NCBI RefSeq assembly: GCF_014698795.1 | Contig: NZ_JACJTR010000007.1 | Span: 62,001-126,000 of the forward strand | Length of the DNA: 64,000 nt | Direction of reading: 5' to 3' | Origin: Nostoc sp. FACHB-892 | GTDB taxonomy: Bacteria > Cyanobacteriota > Cyanobacteriia > Cyanobacteriales > Nostocaceae | Shown here: in pieces, positions 25,802-35,569 of the stretch | Layout: each line of letters opens with the position of its first letter | Numbering within the stretch: position 1 is the stretch's first letter | Notes under the pieces: generated by a model | Told to the model about the DNA's origin: nothing | Databases searched by the model: none | The model's input: only the letters and a program-made list of their open reading frames with translations | Position numbers and translations under genes: made by a program

Positions 25802-26389
25802 ATGAGAAATATTGGATTGACACAAGGAAAAATTACAGTTTTAGAAAGCACGAATCTAGAAGAGTTCTTAAAACTTCCATACATTGAGGAGTCACCGACT
25901 TGCGAATATATTAACGGAGAGGTAATTCAGAAACCTATGGGAGGAGCTAAACACAGTTTATTGCAAAAACGTTTAATTGCAGTAATTGATGCGTTGGGCA
26001 GTAACTATGAAGCTTTTCCTAAATTGCGCTGTACCTGCGGTAATCGCTCAGTAGTTCCTGATGTGGTTGTGATCTCTACTAATCAACTACCACTGGACGA
26101 AAACGGCGAAATTATTAGCAGTGGTATTGATTTTGCACCCGCTTGGGTTATCGAAATACTTTCCCCTACTCAAAGTCAAACCAAAGTAACTGGCAATATT
26201 TTACACTGTTTGAGAAATGGTAGTCAGCTAGGATGGTTGATTGATCCAAGTGAACGCTGTATTTTAGTTTATCAGCCTAATTCTTTACCAGATTTGTTAG
26301 CAGGACAAGATATATTACCAGTGTTAGAAGATTTGAATTTGACGCTGTCTGTTGATGAAATTTTTGCTTGGTTACAACGGAAAGTTTAA
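25802..26389 (+). CDS. Uma2-family (DUF820) PD-(D/E)XK-like protein
   Basis: Uma2 proteins are abundant in cyanobacteria and carry a restriction-endonuclease-like fold of unknown target. The 195-residue product has the usual segments: CEYINGEVIQKPMGGAKHS, SVVPDVVVI with the catalytic-type Asp, PAWVIEILSPTQSQTKV with the Glu, and GWLIDPSERCILVYQP near the end. The core ExxS-x-K-like region is present, although the loop after SPTQSQTKV has NILHCLRNGSQ rather than the common K(x)YxxAG(I/V). A slightly divergent active site is therefore possible. It follows the row of broken toxin-antitoxin genes but has no evident partner. Confidence 0.85.
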   Translation: MRNIGLTQGKITVLESTNLEEFLKLPYIEESPTCEYINGEVIQKPMGGAKHSLLQKRLIAVIDALGSNYEAFPKLRCTCGNRSVVPDVVVISTNQLPLDENGEIISSGIDFAPAWVIEILSPTQSQTKVTGNILHCLRNGSQLGWLIDPSERCILVYQPNSLPDLLAGQDILPVLEDLNLTLSVDEIFAWLQRKV

Positions 26390-26536
26390 CAGCATTGATG
26401 GAACTGATCAAGGATTATTCCGGTTCTGCCAAAAAGCATTTTCAGGGCATTGAATTTTTGACTCGCGTAATTACCTATCCCTCTATAAAGCGGGCAATTA
26501 CACAAATTAATTAAAGGTAATCCAAAATTGGTATAA

Positions 26537-27895
26537 CTATTTTCCCAACTTATTAGGAATGCCTTCACAACCACCAGGGATAGTACCTCTGGTTTTTTCA
26601 CCACCCCAAGCGCAACAGTAGTTACGTGCAGACTCAGACATACGCTGTACATTCGTGAAATCGGCATTTTCCACTACAGCGCCAGTGTGTTCGCCTGTTT
26701 GGTAATTTGGTGGTTGAGTGCGACTGCGGGGTGATGCTTTATCCACTACACCATAGAATAGGCGAATCCCGTTGATGTCGGCACGACTGAGATTAGCACT
26801 ATATAAAATTGTGCGGGAAAGGTTGGCTTTTACTAAATCACAACCGCTCAGATTAGCGCGGACAAGATTAGCTTCGCTGAGGTCAGTCCAACGCAAATCA
26901 GTATCAGAAAGGTCTGCTGCGGCTAATGTTACGCCTAAATCTATGACACGTACACCTTCCAGGCGGTCTTCTGCATATCCGCCACTCCCGTCGAGAATGG
27001 CTCGACCTAATAGGCGATCGCGTTTTAGAGGTGACAGCAACTTGGAACGTGAGAGAAAACGGAGAATTTTAGCTTTACCACTGCCATCTACACTACTTAA
27101 AATTGCCGCGGTGCGTCCTTCAGCGATCGCTCTCTCTTGGGGCCAATCTTCTAATAATCCTTCTTGATCTAATACTAAGTCTGAAACGCCTTGGAAATAG
27201 GAATCAATTGTCTGCTGCTGGGTGATGATATTTTGCTGAACTGTCAGCAGATTTTGCTGAATTGTTAAGTCTTTGGAAATAACATATTGTCGCCACGCTA
27301 CGTAAACGGCGATGATGGCGATCAGAATTTGCCCCAAAGCGCCAAACCATTCTGCTAGGGTTCCAGCAATGTCCCAGTTAATCTGGCGTCCCCAAAGCAT
27401 TAAGCGATCGCCCACACCTGTAAACTTGATCAAGCCGATGATGGCTACTATTAGTCCCAAAATGGCAACAAACAGGGTGCGTTCTTGGGGTGAAAACCAC
27501 TCGTATAACGCTTTTTGCAACCAAGGCAATAATATGGCTAGGGATAATAGCAAAGTCATCAGTGTTCCGACAATGCCGATAATCCAGTTATTGAGGATAA
27601 CTCCAATGAAGGTGATGGCGATCGCTATTAGAGTAATTAGCAATGCCCTCGGCTTAACTATAAATTGAAATTGCTTGCTAGTGGGTTGCTGAAAGTCAGA
27701 ACGGGCTTGTTTGAGAGCAGTTGTATGTTGCGGAGATTGCAAAGACCCAATCGCCGCTAGGGCTTGTTGTGTTGCTAGTGCTTGTGAGCTTAGGTTCTTC
27801 TCAGTTACACCATCGTCAAAGTCATCCGGTTGCAAATCGTTTTCGGTGACTAGTTCTGGGGTTGGTAGATTAGAGGAATCGGATTCAATCGTCAT
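26537..27895 (-). CDS. Membrane protein with C-terminal pentapeptide repeats
   Basis: The 452-residue protein has a charged, disordered N-terminus (about 1-75), four hydrophobic segments between about 80 and 205 (ALLITLIAIAITFIGVIL, IVGTLMTLLLSLAILLPW, LFVAILGLIVAIIGLI, GQILIAIIAVYVAW), and a helical linker. A pentapeptide-repeat region follows at about 320-385 (LAAADLSDTDLRWTDLSEAN, LVRANLSGCDLVKANLSRT). The C-terminal 50 residues hold a CC pair and a GGCEG motif. This architecture is common in Nostoc relatives and has no assigned function. It may be a membrane scaffold. The gene is monocistronic, with long gaps on both sides. Confidence 0.8.
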   Translation of the reverse strand: MTIESDSSNLPTPELVTENDLQPDDFDDGVTEKNLSSQALATQQALAAIGSLQSPQHTTALKQARSDFQQPTSKQFQFIVKPRALLITLIAIAITFIGVILNNWIIGIVGTLMTLLLSLAILLPWLQKALYEWFSPQERTLFVAILGLIVAIIGLIKFTGVGDRLMLWGRQINWDIAGTLAEWFGALGQILIAIIAVYVAWRQYVISKDLTIQQNLLTVQQNIITQQQTIDSYFQGVSDLVLDQEGLLEDWPQERAIAEGRTAAILSSVDGSGKAKILRFLSRSKLLSPLKRDRLLGRAILDGSGGYAEDRLEGVRVIDLGVTLAAADLSDTDLRWTDLSEANLVRANLSGCDLVKANLSRTILYSANLSRADINGIRLFYGVVDKASPRSRTQPPNYQTGEHTGAVVENADFTNVQRMSESARNYCCAWGGEKTRGTIPGGCEGIPNKLGK

Positions 27896-28076
27896 GTTTT
27901 CTATTTTGCCCCAGTAGATTCAGTTCAACATCTGTTTTATCAGAAATTGCACGAAACCAAAAACGAAAGAACTGTATTTGATGCAGTTGAGAAAGGCTAA
28001 ATTTAACAGCTTTTACTTGCGTAAAGTACAGACAATTTGTAGAAGCAGCAACTTCCAAATAGAAAAAGTTCTAACA

Positions 28077-28228
28077 TATAGCGGTTCTCACTTGGGTGCA
28101 GTACATTTTTGACCTCACTTCCATTCCTCTCTCCTTTTAGGAGAGATGCTTTGAATCTGACTCCCCAAAGCTAGTAGGGAAAGGGTTAGGCGTTAGGTCT
28201 GTACCGCACTCAAATGAGAACCACTATA
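28077..28228. mobile_element. MITE-like element, family A, copy 1 (152 bp)
   Basis: Its ends are 28-bp imperfect inverted repeats, TATAGCGGTTCTCACTTGGG... on the left (28077-28104) and the complement of 28201-28228 on the right, differing at about five positions. No protein is encoded inside. Two further elements with the same ends lie at 31105 and 50021. Confidence 0.75.
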
Positions 28229-28230
28229 TA

Positions 28231-28293
28231 TGTTGTGGGGTGGGCTTCTTGCCCGCCCTGAATGATGAGCGTGCAGGATGTCCACCCCACAAA
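28231..28293. repeat. Inverted repeat TTGTGGGGTGG...CCACCCCACAA
   Basis: TTGTGGGGTGG near 28233 and CCACCCCACAA near 28281 form a perfect 11-bp stem around a GC-rich centre (GGCTTCTTGCCCGCC). It directly follows the MITE and precedes the 3' end of chlP. It looks like a dispersed repeat and might serve as the chlP terminator. Confidence 0.6.
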
Positions 28294-28337
28294 ATTGGGT
28301 AATTTATTTGTTGGAATTCCCAGTCCTTTACACGCAA

Positions 28338-29573
28338 TTAAGGTGCAAGGGCATTACCCCGAATTAGACTACCAATGGTTTTGGCAGTGATTTTCAATTG
28401 GGTGATGGGATTAGCTGGGACAACCGTCTTATACAAATAGCTATCGAATGTTAGCCGTTGTACATCTAGGTCATCACACATTTCCACAAACGCCTCGCGG
28501 GTAGCGTCAGAACGATAGAACACGGTTTGCAGAATATCCAACACCTTGTAAGTGAGTCCGTATCTTTTATCCCAACGCTTCAGGTAAACCTTAAGGTCGC
28601 CTTCTGTAGGAATACGGCTGCCACTGTTAGACGTTTCTACAATGGTTTCGGCACACATCCGCCCAGATTTAGCGGCAAAATAAATACCTTCACCAGAGGA
28701 CTTAGTAACGTAACCAGCAGCATCTCCCACCAAAGCGATGCGACCAACAACACGACGGGGACGGGGATGTTCAGGAATGGGATGTGCTTCAACTTTGATG
28801 ATTTTACCGCCTGCCAATTTCTCGGAAGCACGAGCGCGGATACCAGCTTGTAACTGTTTGATGCTGGCTTTATTGATGTGCATCGTGCCAGTACCGACAG
28901 CTACGTGGTCATATTTGGGGAAAACCCAAGCGTAGAAGTCAGTAGAAACGTCATCACCGACATACATTTCGGCGAGGTCGTTGTAATAGGCCATTTTGTC
29001 TTCGGGTAAGCGAATTCGCTCTTGGAAGGCGATCGCATAATTGTAATCCCCAGCGTCCATTTCTTTAGCAACGCGAGAATTAGCCCCATCTGCCCCAATT
29101 ATTAAATCCACTTTTAGGGTTTTAGCAATACCCTGTGATATCCCATCTGTATGGTCAACGTAATGGATGGTATAGGGATCAGTATTGTTTCCTGGTATAT
29201 CAAGTTTATGAACAGTAGCATTAATTAAATTTGCGCCGACTTTTGCCGCGCGATCGCGCAAAAAGCCATCAAGCACTTCCCGGCGGCACATTCCTATATA
29301 TTCTTCTTCATTTACCAGATTAATATCAACCTCACGATTGGAAGGCGAAATCATTTTCATCTTCCGTACCCGGCGATCGATAATCTCTGGTGGTAAGTCA
29401 AATTCACTCACCATACAGAGGGGAATTGCACCCCCACAAGGCTTTGCATTGTCCAGCTTCCGCTCAAACAGGTAGGTTTCAATCCCAGAGGCTGCCAGTG
29501 TTTCTGCGGCAGATGAACCAGCAGGGCCTGACCCAATAACAGCAACCCGTAGTGTCAAAGGTCTTTCTCCCAA
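28338..29573 (-). CDS. chlP: Geranylgeranyl diphosphate / geranylgeranyl-chlorophyll reductase
   Basis: ChlP is an NADPH-dependent flavoenzyme that reduces geranylgeranyl groups to phytyl for chlorophyll a and tocopherol. The 411-residue protein starts with the FAD motif VAVIGSGPAGSSAAETLAAS and contains KPCGGAIPLCMVSEF, DLIIGADGANSRVAKEMDAG, ALVGDAAGYVTKSSGEGIYF and FVEMCDDLDVQRLTFDSYLY, all typical of cyanobacterial ChlP. Length is normal. It is transcribed alone and diverges from the ABC-ATPase gene across a 331-base region. Expected location is thylakoid-associated. There is no sign of damage. Confidence 0.96.
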   Translation of the reverse strand: MGERPLTLRVAVIGSGPAGSSAAETLAASGIETYLFERKLDNAKPCGGAIPLCMVSEFDLPPEIIDRRVRKMKMISPSNREVDINLVNEEEYIGMCRREVLDGFLRDRAAKVGANLINATVHKLDIPGNNTDPYTIHYVDHTDGISQGIAKTLKVDLIIGADGANSRVAKEMDAGDYNYAIAFQERIRLPEDKMAYYNDLAEMYVGDDVSTDFYAWVFPKYDHVAVGTGTMHINKASIKQLQAGIRARASEKLAGGKIIKVEAHPIPEHPRPRRVVGRIALVGDAAGYVTKSSGEGIYFAAKSGRMCAETIVETSNSGSRIPTEGDLKVYLKRWDKRYGLTYKVLDILQTVFYRSDATREAFVEMCDDLDVQRLTFDSYLYKTVVPANPITQLKITAKTIGSLIRGNALAP

Positions 29574-29904
29574 ATCTTCACATTTACCGAGAGCATACTA
29601 CCACGGTCTTTCTAGTGATTTGGCGCTTTACCTTCAGGTTTCTGCACAAATGCAATATTCCTTAATGTTTCGATACGAATTGGGCATTGGGAAGAATAAA
29701 GAATATTGCCTAATCTCCAGTCTTCAATATGCAGATTTTCTTAACAGACAAGTCAGCTGGTTCCCTATATTGCAGTGGTGCTGCCTGTAGCTTCTTTGAT
29801 TGTGGTAGCTAAAGATTGTTATTCAAAAATAACTATGTATGGTATATGTAAGACACGGTAATCCTAGCAGGGAACTGTAGATTAGTTGCAGAGGTAAAGC
29901 GGCA
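29574..29904. other. Divergent promoter region of chlP and the ABC-ATPase gene
   Basis: No gene is supported. The region holds a short TTGGGCATTGGGAA repeat fragment near 29687 and must include both promoters. I could not fix operators by eye. Confidence 0.45.
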
Positions 29905-30921
29905 GTGGGTATAGTAGTTGAGAATGTCTCCAAACAATTTGGGAGTTTCCAGGCAGTTGATCAAGTCAGCCTGGAAATTAAGAGTGGTTCGCTAGTTGCG
30001 TTGCTTGGGCCATCGGGATCAGGTAAATCTACGCTACTACGATTAATTTCAGGTTTAGAAATGCCAGATAGTGGCAAAATCTTGCTTACTGGTAAGGATG
30101 CTACATATCAAAGCGTACAACAGCGCAATATTGGATTTGTGTTTCAGCACTACGCCCTATTTAAGCATCTAACCGTCAGGCAGAATATTGCCTTTGGCTT
30201 AGAAATTCGTAAGGCACAGCCAAAGAAAATTAAAGGGCGGGTAGAACAATTACTGGAATTAGTGCAATTAAGTGGACTAGGCGATCGCTATCCATCACAA
30301 CTTTCTGGTGGTCAAAGACAACGGGTAGCATTAGCAAGGGCACTGGCAGTAGAACCCGAAGTATTACTGCTAGATGAACCTTTTGGCGCACTTGATGCTA
30401 AAGTCCGCAAAGATTTACGGGCATGGTTACGCAACCTCCATGATGAGGTTCATGTTACCACGGTTTTCGTTACCCACGACCAAGAAGAAGCAATGGAAGT
30501 TTCTGATGAAGTTGTGGTCATGAATAAAGGACGTGTAGAACAGGTGGGGACACCAGCAGAAATTTACGATAATCCTGCCAGCGCATTTGTGATGAGCTTC
30601 ATTGGCCCGGTGAACGTGTTACCCAGCAACTCGAAGATTTTTCAAAGTAGCGGATTTGATGCGCCACACCCACAAGTATTTTTGCGTCCACAAGATGTGA
30701 TTTTGGAAAAGGTCGCCAACGGTGCAACTACGGCTGCTACAGTAAGCCGATTGATACATTTGGGTTGGGAAATTCAGGTAGAATTAACTTTCGATGATGG
30801 GCAAGTAGTGATGGCGCATTTAACACGCGATCGCTTCAACCAATTAGAGTTAGAACCAAAACAGCGGGTATATGTGAAGCCAAAGGATGCCAAGTCCTTC
30901 CCACTGTCTTATTCAATTTAG
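29905..30921 (+). CDS. cysA: Sulfate/thiosulfate-type ABC transporter ATPase
   Basis: CysA couples ATP hydrolysis to sulfate import with CysT/CysW and a periplasmic binding protein. The 338-residue protein has Walker [19 protein letters not shown], the Q-loop [17 protein letters not shown], signature [16 protein letters not shown], Walker [13 protein letters not shown] and H-loop [13 protein letters not shown]-terminal regulatory domain contains FIGPVNVLP and [10 protein letters not shown], typical of CysA. It starts at a GTG. The permease and binding-protein genes are not in the window, so the gene is either isolated or its partners lie elsewhere. The substrate assignment is by similarity of the C-terminal domain. 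Confidence 0.85.
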   Translation: MGIVVENVSKQFGSFQAVDQVSLEIKSGSLVALLGPSGSGKSTLLRLISGLEMPDSGKILLTGKDATYQSVQQRNIGFVFQHYALFKHLTVRQNIAFGLEIRKAQPKKIKGRVEQLLELVQLSGLGDRYPSQLSGGQRQRVALARALAVEPEVLLLDEPFGALDAKVRKDLRAWLRNLHDEVHVTTVFVTHDQEEAMEVSDEVVVMNKGRVEQVGTPAEIYDNPASAFVMSFIGPVNVLPSNSKIFQSSGFDAPHPQVFLRPQDVILEKVANGATTAATVSRLIHLGWEIQVELTFDDGQVVMAHLTRDRFNQLELEPKQRVYVKPKDAKSFPLSYSI

Positions 30922-31056
30922 TTGTCAATGTGGAAGTATTTATGCTTGCTGCTTTAGGTTGCAGCAGAAAAAAGTTGCCAGAATATTTGCCAAATCCCTC
31001 AATAGCCTGTGTAATAGGAGATGCTGATCAGATAGTTGCACAAAGATATACAGAAG

Positions 31057-31096
31057 CACCAGCTCAGTATGATACTGAGCTGGTGCGCTGGCTTTT
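31057..31096 (+). terminator. Probable terminator downstream of cysA
   Basis: CACCAGCTCAGTAT (31057-31070) and its exact complement (31072-31085) form a 14-bp palindrome around a single G. It is followed by CGCTGGCTTTTT. It lies 136 bases after the cysA stop. Confidence 0.7.
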
Positions 31097-31104
31097 TACA
31101 CATT

Positions 31105-31211
31105 TATAGCGTTTTTCGTTTACATGAGGTACACCCGTAGGGGCACGGCACTGCCGTGACCTTAGACTTCGGAGTATAAGGTTGTACCACATATGAATGG
31201 GAACTGCTATT
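31105..31211. mobile_element. MITE-like element, family A, copy 2 (about 107 bp)
   Basis: The left end TATAGCGTTTTTCGTTTACA and the right end GTACCACATATGAATGGGAA...CTAT are related to the ends of copy 1. The interior contains the self-complementary GGGGCACGGCACTGCCGTGA, a motif shared with copy 3. Confidence 0.65.
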
Positions 31212-31256
31212 AAAGTCCTTACTAAAAACCATCAAAACTAGCTTGACAGACTACTA

Positions 31257-31865
31257 CTAACAAGGAGTCAAATTAAACCTAATTCTATAAATCCCATTGA
31301 ATCCAATTTGAGTTCGCTGCCCCGCAGCTACATTTGTAGCACGCGCTATCAAAGTTGTGTTGATGCCGAAAACCGAATTCACTGGGTTAGCACACGCGTT
31401 TACTGTATCTCCTGTAATAGCTACATCTTTTAGCCATCCACCTGAAGAGCCAGCCGAGAAGTTTGCGTTTAGATCACTACTAGATGGAATTACTCTCCCT
31501 TGAAACACTGGTCTAACTCTTAGGGCAGCAGTCCCCCCCTGAGGCACATTTGTAAAACCAGAATACCTAAGGTTAATGGGCTGAACTCGATAGCCTCTAG
31601 GTATATTAAGCCCAATTCTGAGATTGCAAGATTGTGATACAACTCTAGGAGATACAGCTACAGCCTGAAATCGAGGGAAAGTTACAGACAGAGTATTTCC
31701 TACCAAACTTACTAGGGCATTTCCCGACGCGCAGCCATTTCCGAAAACAGTTACTGGGATACTTTCAAACTGAAATGCTGGTGTTTGAGCCTGTGCCTCA
31801 GATAAACCCACAACATTTAAACTCAGTAGCGTCAAACTGGAAATAAGAGCAGTTAAAACTTTCAT
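31257..31865 (-). CDS. DUF4360-like secreted protein, array member 1
   Basis: This is the last of five tandem paralogs and the most divergent of them. From the ATG at 31865 (an upstream ATG at 31874 lacks paralog support) it has a signal peptide (MKVLTALISSLTLLSLNVVG). The mature part carries the four conserved cysteines: VFGNGCASG, VSQSCNLRIGL, VNACANP and the terminal TPC. These suggest two disulfides in an all-beta fold like other DUF4360 proteins. The function of the family is unknown; related secreted proteins occur in fungi and bacteria. Residues around VPQGGTAALRVRPVFQGRVI replace the VPTGGSADLNVxILFQGxxx of the other members. Confidence 0.75.
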   Translation of the reverse strand: MKVLTALISSLTLLSLNVVGLSEAQAQTPAFQFESIPVTVFGNGCASGNALVSLVGNTLSVTFPRFQAVAVSPRVVSQSCNLRIGLNIPRGYRVQPINLRYSGFTNVPQGGTAALRVRPVFQGRVIPSSSDLNANFSAGSSGGWLKDVAITGDTVNACANPVNSVFGINTTLIARATNVAAGQRTQIGFNGIYRIRFNLTPC

Positions 31866-32048
31866 ATCTTTCATCTCAAATAAGAAGAGCTTCTCAGGTT
31901 TGTTGTCAATAACTATGTCTCAAGACACAGAGTCAAAAATTTCTTCAGAGCGATTGAAAGAAATATTTTGATAACTTGGTAAAGCCGCTTTTGATAGTTC
32001 AGCTTATGGGGTAAATTCAATGCAAAACTGACCATGCATTTAAAAAAC

Positions 32049-32681
32049 CTAACAAGGATTAAAAGCGAACTTTATTTGGAACAATACAGGGCCGATTGCT
32101 GTATCTATTTTATCAATTCGGATTTTGGTTTCTTGATTTGCAGGTATATCTCTAGCTCTTGCCGTCAGATTTGTATTGATACCAAAAATCGAACTTACTG
32201 GATTTTCACATACATTTATTGTGCCTAATACAATATTTACATCTTTACTCCAAGTAGCTGAGAAACCAGGCGCAAACGTTGCATTTGGATCGTCGATAGT
32301 TGGAAGTTCTTGACCTTGAAAGAGTATTTTCACATTCAGGTCAGCGCTGCCTCCTGTAGGCACATCTGCAAAGCCAAGATACTTGACTTGAATCGGCTGA
32401 ACGTTAAATCCAGAAGGTACATTCAGACCGATCCGCAGATTACAGGATGCTGATACAACCTTAGGGGGTGAAGCTTTAGCTTCAAACTCAGAAATTGTTA
32501 TCGAAAGAGTATCTGCATCCAAAATTCCCTTTGCTGTTCCGTTTGGGCAGCCATTTCCGAAAAGAGTTACTGGAACTTCTTGAAGCTCAAATCCTGGTGT
32601 TTGAGCCTGTACCTGAGATAAACCCACAAGATTTAAACTCAGTAGCGTCAAACTGGAAATCATACCAGTTAAAACTTTCAT
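32049..32681 (-). CDS. DUF4360-like secreted protein, array member 2
   Basis: The 210-residue product has a signal peptide ending near VQAQT, then LFGNGCPNGTAKGILDADTL, SASCNLRIGLNVPSGF, KYLGFADVPTGGSADLNVKI and a C-terminal VLFQIKFAFNPC. The four Cys of the family are present. A downstream hairpin (AAATTTCTT/AAGAAATATTT type, 31937-31970) follows, as after other members. Each gene in the array has its own flanking region, so each is probably transcribed separately. It was likely made by tandem duplication of a unit of about 1.3 kb. Confidence 0.8.
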   Translation of the reverse strand: MKVLTGMISSLTLLSLNLVGLSQVQAQTPGFELQEVPVTLFGNGCPNGTAKGILDADTLSITISEFEAKASPPKVVSASCNLRIGLNVPSGFNVQPIQVKYLGFADVPTGGSADLNVKILFQGQELPTIDDPNATFAPGFSATWSKDVNIVLGTINVCENPVSSIFGINTNLTARARDIPANQETKIRIDKIDTAIGPVLFQIKFAFNPC

Positions 32682-33542
32682 TTAATAACTCCGCGAAAAT
32701 CTGTAACCTCCCATAAATATTACATATAATGTCAATCTCCTAATATACTTCTAGACAGAAAAACTTTACCTGGCAAACTCTTTGAATTTTGGGCATATCT
32801 ATTAATCATGAAACTTATGGAATACGCTCTGGTTAAAAAAGACAGAAATATGATAAAACAATCAATTTCTGACAGGTAAATTGTTTACCAGCGTATTTAA
32901 CTTATCAGAAAATAATTCAGGAGTCAGGATTTAGAATTCAAAATTGAATTCTGCACGACTTGCGGTAGCGAGTCTACCAGCGAATGAATAAGTAACTTTA
33001 AGACCCTAACTAAATTCTCCTTTGGATACGTGCTCGCGTTCGATTTATCGTTAAAGAATAAAATGGCGGTATTGAACCCCCACTAATTGATTCTGACTCC
33101 TGAATTCTTACTTCTGAATTCTTCTTTAATTAAGAATTGCCCTCACAAGAAGTTTTAAAAATATTATATCATCAAACTATCAAATAAAAATATATTTTAC
33201 CTATCCAAAGACATATTTTTTGCAAATTGTGATTTCGTTAGATTTATCCACTACTTTGGCTTGACCTAGCTATTTATCAAGACAGAAAGTCAAAGATTTC
33301 TTTAGAGTGATTGAATAAATCTTTCGATAAGTTGGTAAAGATGCTTTACGAACAGCAGGTTTTCTAAAACATTAAATGCAACTGGAAATCAGACCAGTTA
33401 AAACTTTCATCTAATAACTCCGTGAAAATGTGTAATCTTCTGTGAATATTAGAGGATGTTGAAAAAGGATTTTTTGTAATATCAAAGCCTCGAAAAGTTT
33501 TGTAAAGAATTAAATGCAAAACTGACTATATATTTAAAAAAC
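32682..33542. other. Spacer in the DUF4360 array with the stub of a deleted copy
   Basis: The spacer repeats text found in the other spacers: GACAGAAATA(G/T)GATAAAA and TCAGAAAATAATTCAGGAGTCAGGA (32850-32940), and a hairpin near 33292-33325. It also contains a 10-codon start of another array member at 33381-33410, listed separately. Confidence 0.6.
33381..33410 (-). pseudogene. Remnant of a sixth DUF4360 array member
   Basis: The minus strand reads ATG AAA GTT TTA ACT GGT CTG ATT TCC AGT, giving MKVLTGLISS, identical to the first ten codons of the neighbouring member. It then joins TGCATTTAATG, text that normally flanks the 3' end of members. The body of a copy was evidently lost by deletion between these points. 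The bases before its start (TAATAACTCCGTGAAAAT) also match the leaders of intact members. Confidence 0.8.
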
Positions 33543-34178
33543 CTAACAAGGCTTAAAAGCAAACTTTATTTGGAACAATACATCCTTGATTGTTGTGTCA
33601 ATTGTATTAATTCTGATTTGAGTTTCTTGATTTGCAGGTATACCTCTAGCTTTTGCAGTCAGAGTTGAATTGATACCAAAAACCGAACTGACTGGTCTAC
33701 TACATGCATTTATTGTGTTTGCTACAATATCTATATTTTTGTTCCAAGTATCTGAAAAACCAGCCGGAAACGTTTGGTTTGGATTATTGATAGTTGCAAC
33801 ATTTGCACCTTGAAATGATATTTCAACCCTCAAATCAGCACTGCCTCCGGTAGGCACATCTGCAAAGCCAAGATACCTGACGCTAATCGGCTGAACGTTA
33901 GAGCCAGAAGGTATATCAATACCGAACCGCAGATTACAGGATGCTGATACAACTTTAGGAGGTGAAGCTAAAGCTTCAAACTGAGAAAATGTTACTGAAG
34001 CAGTATCTCCATTCAAAACTAGCTGTGCTGTTCCGTTTGGGCAACCATTTCCGAAAAAAGTTCCATCAACTTTTTGAAACTTAAATCCTGTCGGTGTTTG
34101 AGCCTGTACCTGAGATAAACCGACAACATTTAAACTTAGTAGCATCAAACTGGAAATCAAACCAGTTAAAACTTTCAT
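33543..34178 (-). CDS. DUF4360-like secreted protein, array member 3
   Basis: The 211-residue product starts MKVLTGLISSLMLLSLNVVG (signal peptide). The mature part has FFGNGCPNGTAQLVLNGDTA, SASCNLRFGIDIPSGSNVQP, RYLGFADVPTGGSADLRVEI, NACSRPVSSVFGINSTLTAK and a terminal FKPC. All four cysteines are kept. Compared with member 2 it has several conservative changes (GTFFGNGC, FGIDIPSG), so it is not a very recent copy. Start choice is supported by alignment with the other members. It is predicted to be exported, possibly to the periplasm or cell surface. Confidence 0.8.
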   Translation of the reverse strand: MKVLTGLISSLMLLSLNVVGLSQVQAQTPTGFKFQKVDGTFFGNGCPNGTAQLVLNGDTASVTFSQFEALASPPKVVSASCNLRFGIDIPSGSNVQPISVRYLGFADVPTGGSADLRVEISFQGANVATINNPNQTFPAGFSDTWNKNIDIVANTINACSRPVSSVFGINSTLTAKARGIPANQETQIRINTIDTTIKDVLFQIKFAFKPC

Positions 34179-34906
34179 ATAATAACTCCACGAAAATTAT
34201 GTAATCTCCTATGCGTATTAGCTGCAATGCCAAACTCCTAACATACTTTTAAAAAAACAAATTTTACCCCAGTAGCATTTTCCAGGTTGGAGGATTCTCT
34301 AGCAGTTCTTAATTGTCTGCAACACGCTCTACTTAAAAGAGACAGAAATAGGATAAAATAATCAATTTATGACTCGGAAATTATTTATCAACGTATTTCA
34401 CTTCTCAGAAAATAATTCAGGAGTCAGGACTTAGAATTCAGAATTCAATTCTGTATAACTGGCGGATAGCGCAGCAGTAGGTAGTTTCCCCGCAGAATGA
34501 ATAAATGGGTTTAATACCCTCACGAAATCTTCTCTTTTGGAGACGCACTCGCGTTCGATTTATTGTTCAAGAATAAAATGGTAGGTCTGGCCCCACTAAA
34601 TTGATTCTGAATCCTGAATTCTTACTTCTGAATTATTCTCCAGTTCACAATTGCCGCCATAATAATCCTTGAAAAAATTCAAAATTACAGATAAATATAT
34701 TTTATCTATCCAAAGACGTATGTTTGGCAAATTGTGATTTTGATAGATTTATCAGCTAGCTTGACCTAATTATTTATCAAGAGTATAGAATTCAAGATTT
34801 CTTCCAATTGCTTTGAAGAAATCTTTCGATAAGTTGGTAAAGCAACTTTTGAGAGTTAAGCTTTTGGGAAAAATTAAATGCAAAATTAACTATGCATTTA
34901 AAAAAC
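34179..34906. other. Spacer in the DUF4360 array
   Basis: No gene is supported. The spacer repeats the AGAGACAGAAATAGGATAAA (34339) and AAAATAATTCAGGAGTCAGGA (34407) blocks of the other spacers. A hairpin, AAGATTTCTT near 34793 with AAGAAATCTT near 34814, lies about 80 bases after member 4 and is its probable terminator. Confidence 0.6.
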
Positions 34907-35545
34907 CTAACAAGGATTATACTCAAACTTGATTTGGAACAATACATCGTCGATTGTTGTGTCGATTGTATCAATTCGGATTTGGGTTTCTTGACCTGTA
35001 GGTATATTTGTACCTCTTGCCGTCACAGTTGAATTGATACCAAAAACCGAACTCACTGGGTTCTTACATGCATTTATTGTATTTAATGTAATAGGCACAA
35101 TTTTGCTGTAAACATCTGAAAAGCCGGCCGGAAAGGTTCGGTTTGGATTAACGTCAGTTGGAACTTCTCTACCTTGAAAGAGTATTCTCACGTTCAGGTC
35201 AGCACTGCCTCCTGTAGGCACATCTGCAAAGCCAAGATAGTTGACGCTAACTGGTTGAATGTTAAATCCAGAAGGTACAGTCAGACCGATCCGCAGATTG
35301 CAGGATTTTGATATAACCCTGGGACGTGGAGCTTTAGCTTCAAATTCAGAAAATGTTACTGAAAGGGTATCTCCATTTAAAACTCCCTCTATTTTTCCCG
35401 GGGGGCAACCAGTTCCCGAAAAACTTACTGGAACCTTTTGATCAAATATAAGTCCTGTTTGCGTTTGAGCCTGTACCTGAGATAAACCCACAACATTTAA
35501 ACTCAGTAGGGTCAAGCTGGAAATAATGCTAGTTAAAATTTTCAT
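34907..35545 (-). CDS. DUF4360-like secreted protein, array member 4
   Basis: I use the ATG at 35545 (MKILTSIISSLTLLSLNVVG) in line with the paralogs; the open frame extends eight codons further to 35569. The mature part has SFSGTGCPPGKIEGVLNGDT, SKSCNLRIGLTVPSGFNIQP, NYLGFADVPTGGSADLNVRI, NACKNPVSSVFGINSTVTAR and a terminal YNPC. GTGCP is closest to the motif seen in other DUF4360 proteins, which helped the family call. The hairpin at 34793-34823 lies downstream. Confidence 0.8.
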   Translation of the reverse strand: MKILTSIISSLTLLSLNVVGLSQVQAQTQTGLIFDQKVPVSFSGTGCPPGKIEGVLNGDTLSVTFSEFEAKAPRPRVISKSCNLRIGLTVPSGFNIQPVSVNYLGFADVPTGGSADLNVRILFQGREVPTDVNPNRTFPAGFSDVYSKIVPITLNTINACKNPVSSVFGINSTVTARGTNIPTGQETQIRIDTIDTTIDDVLFQIKFEYNPC

Positions 35546-35569
35546 ATTGTTTAGACTCCGCGAAAACAT

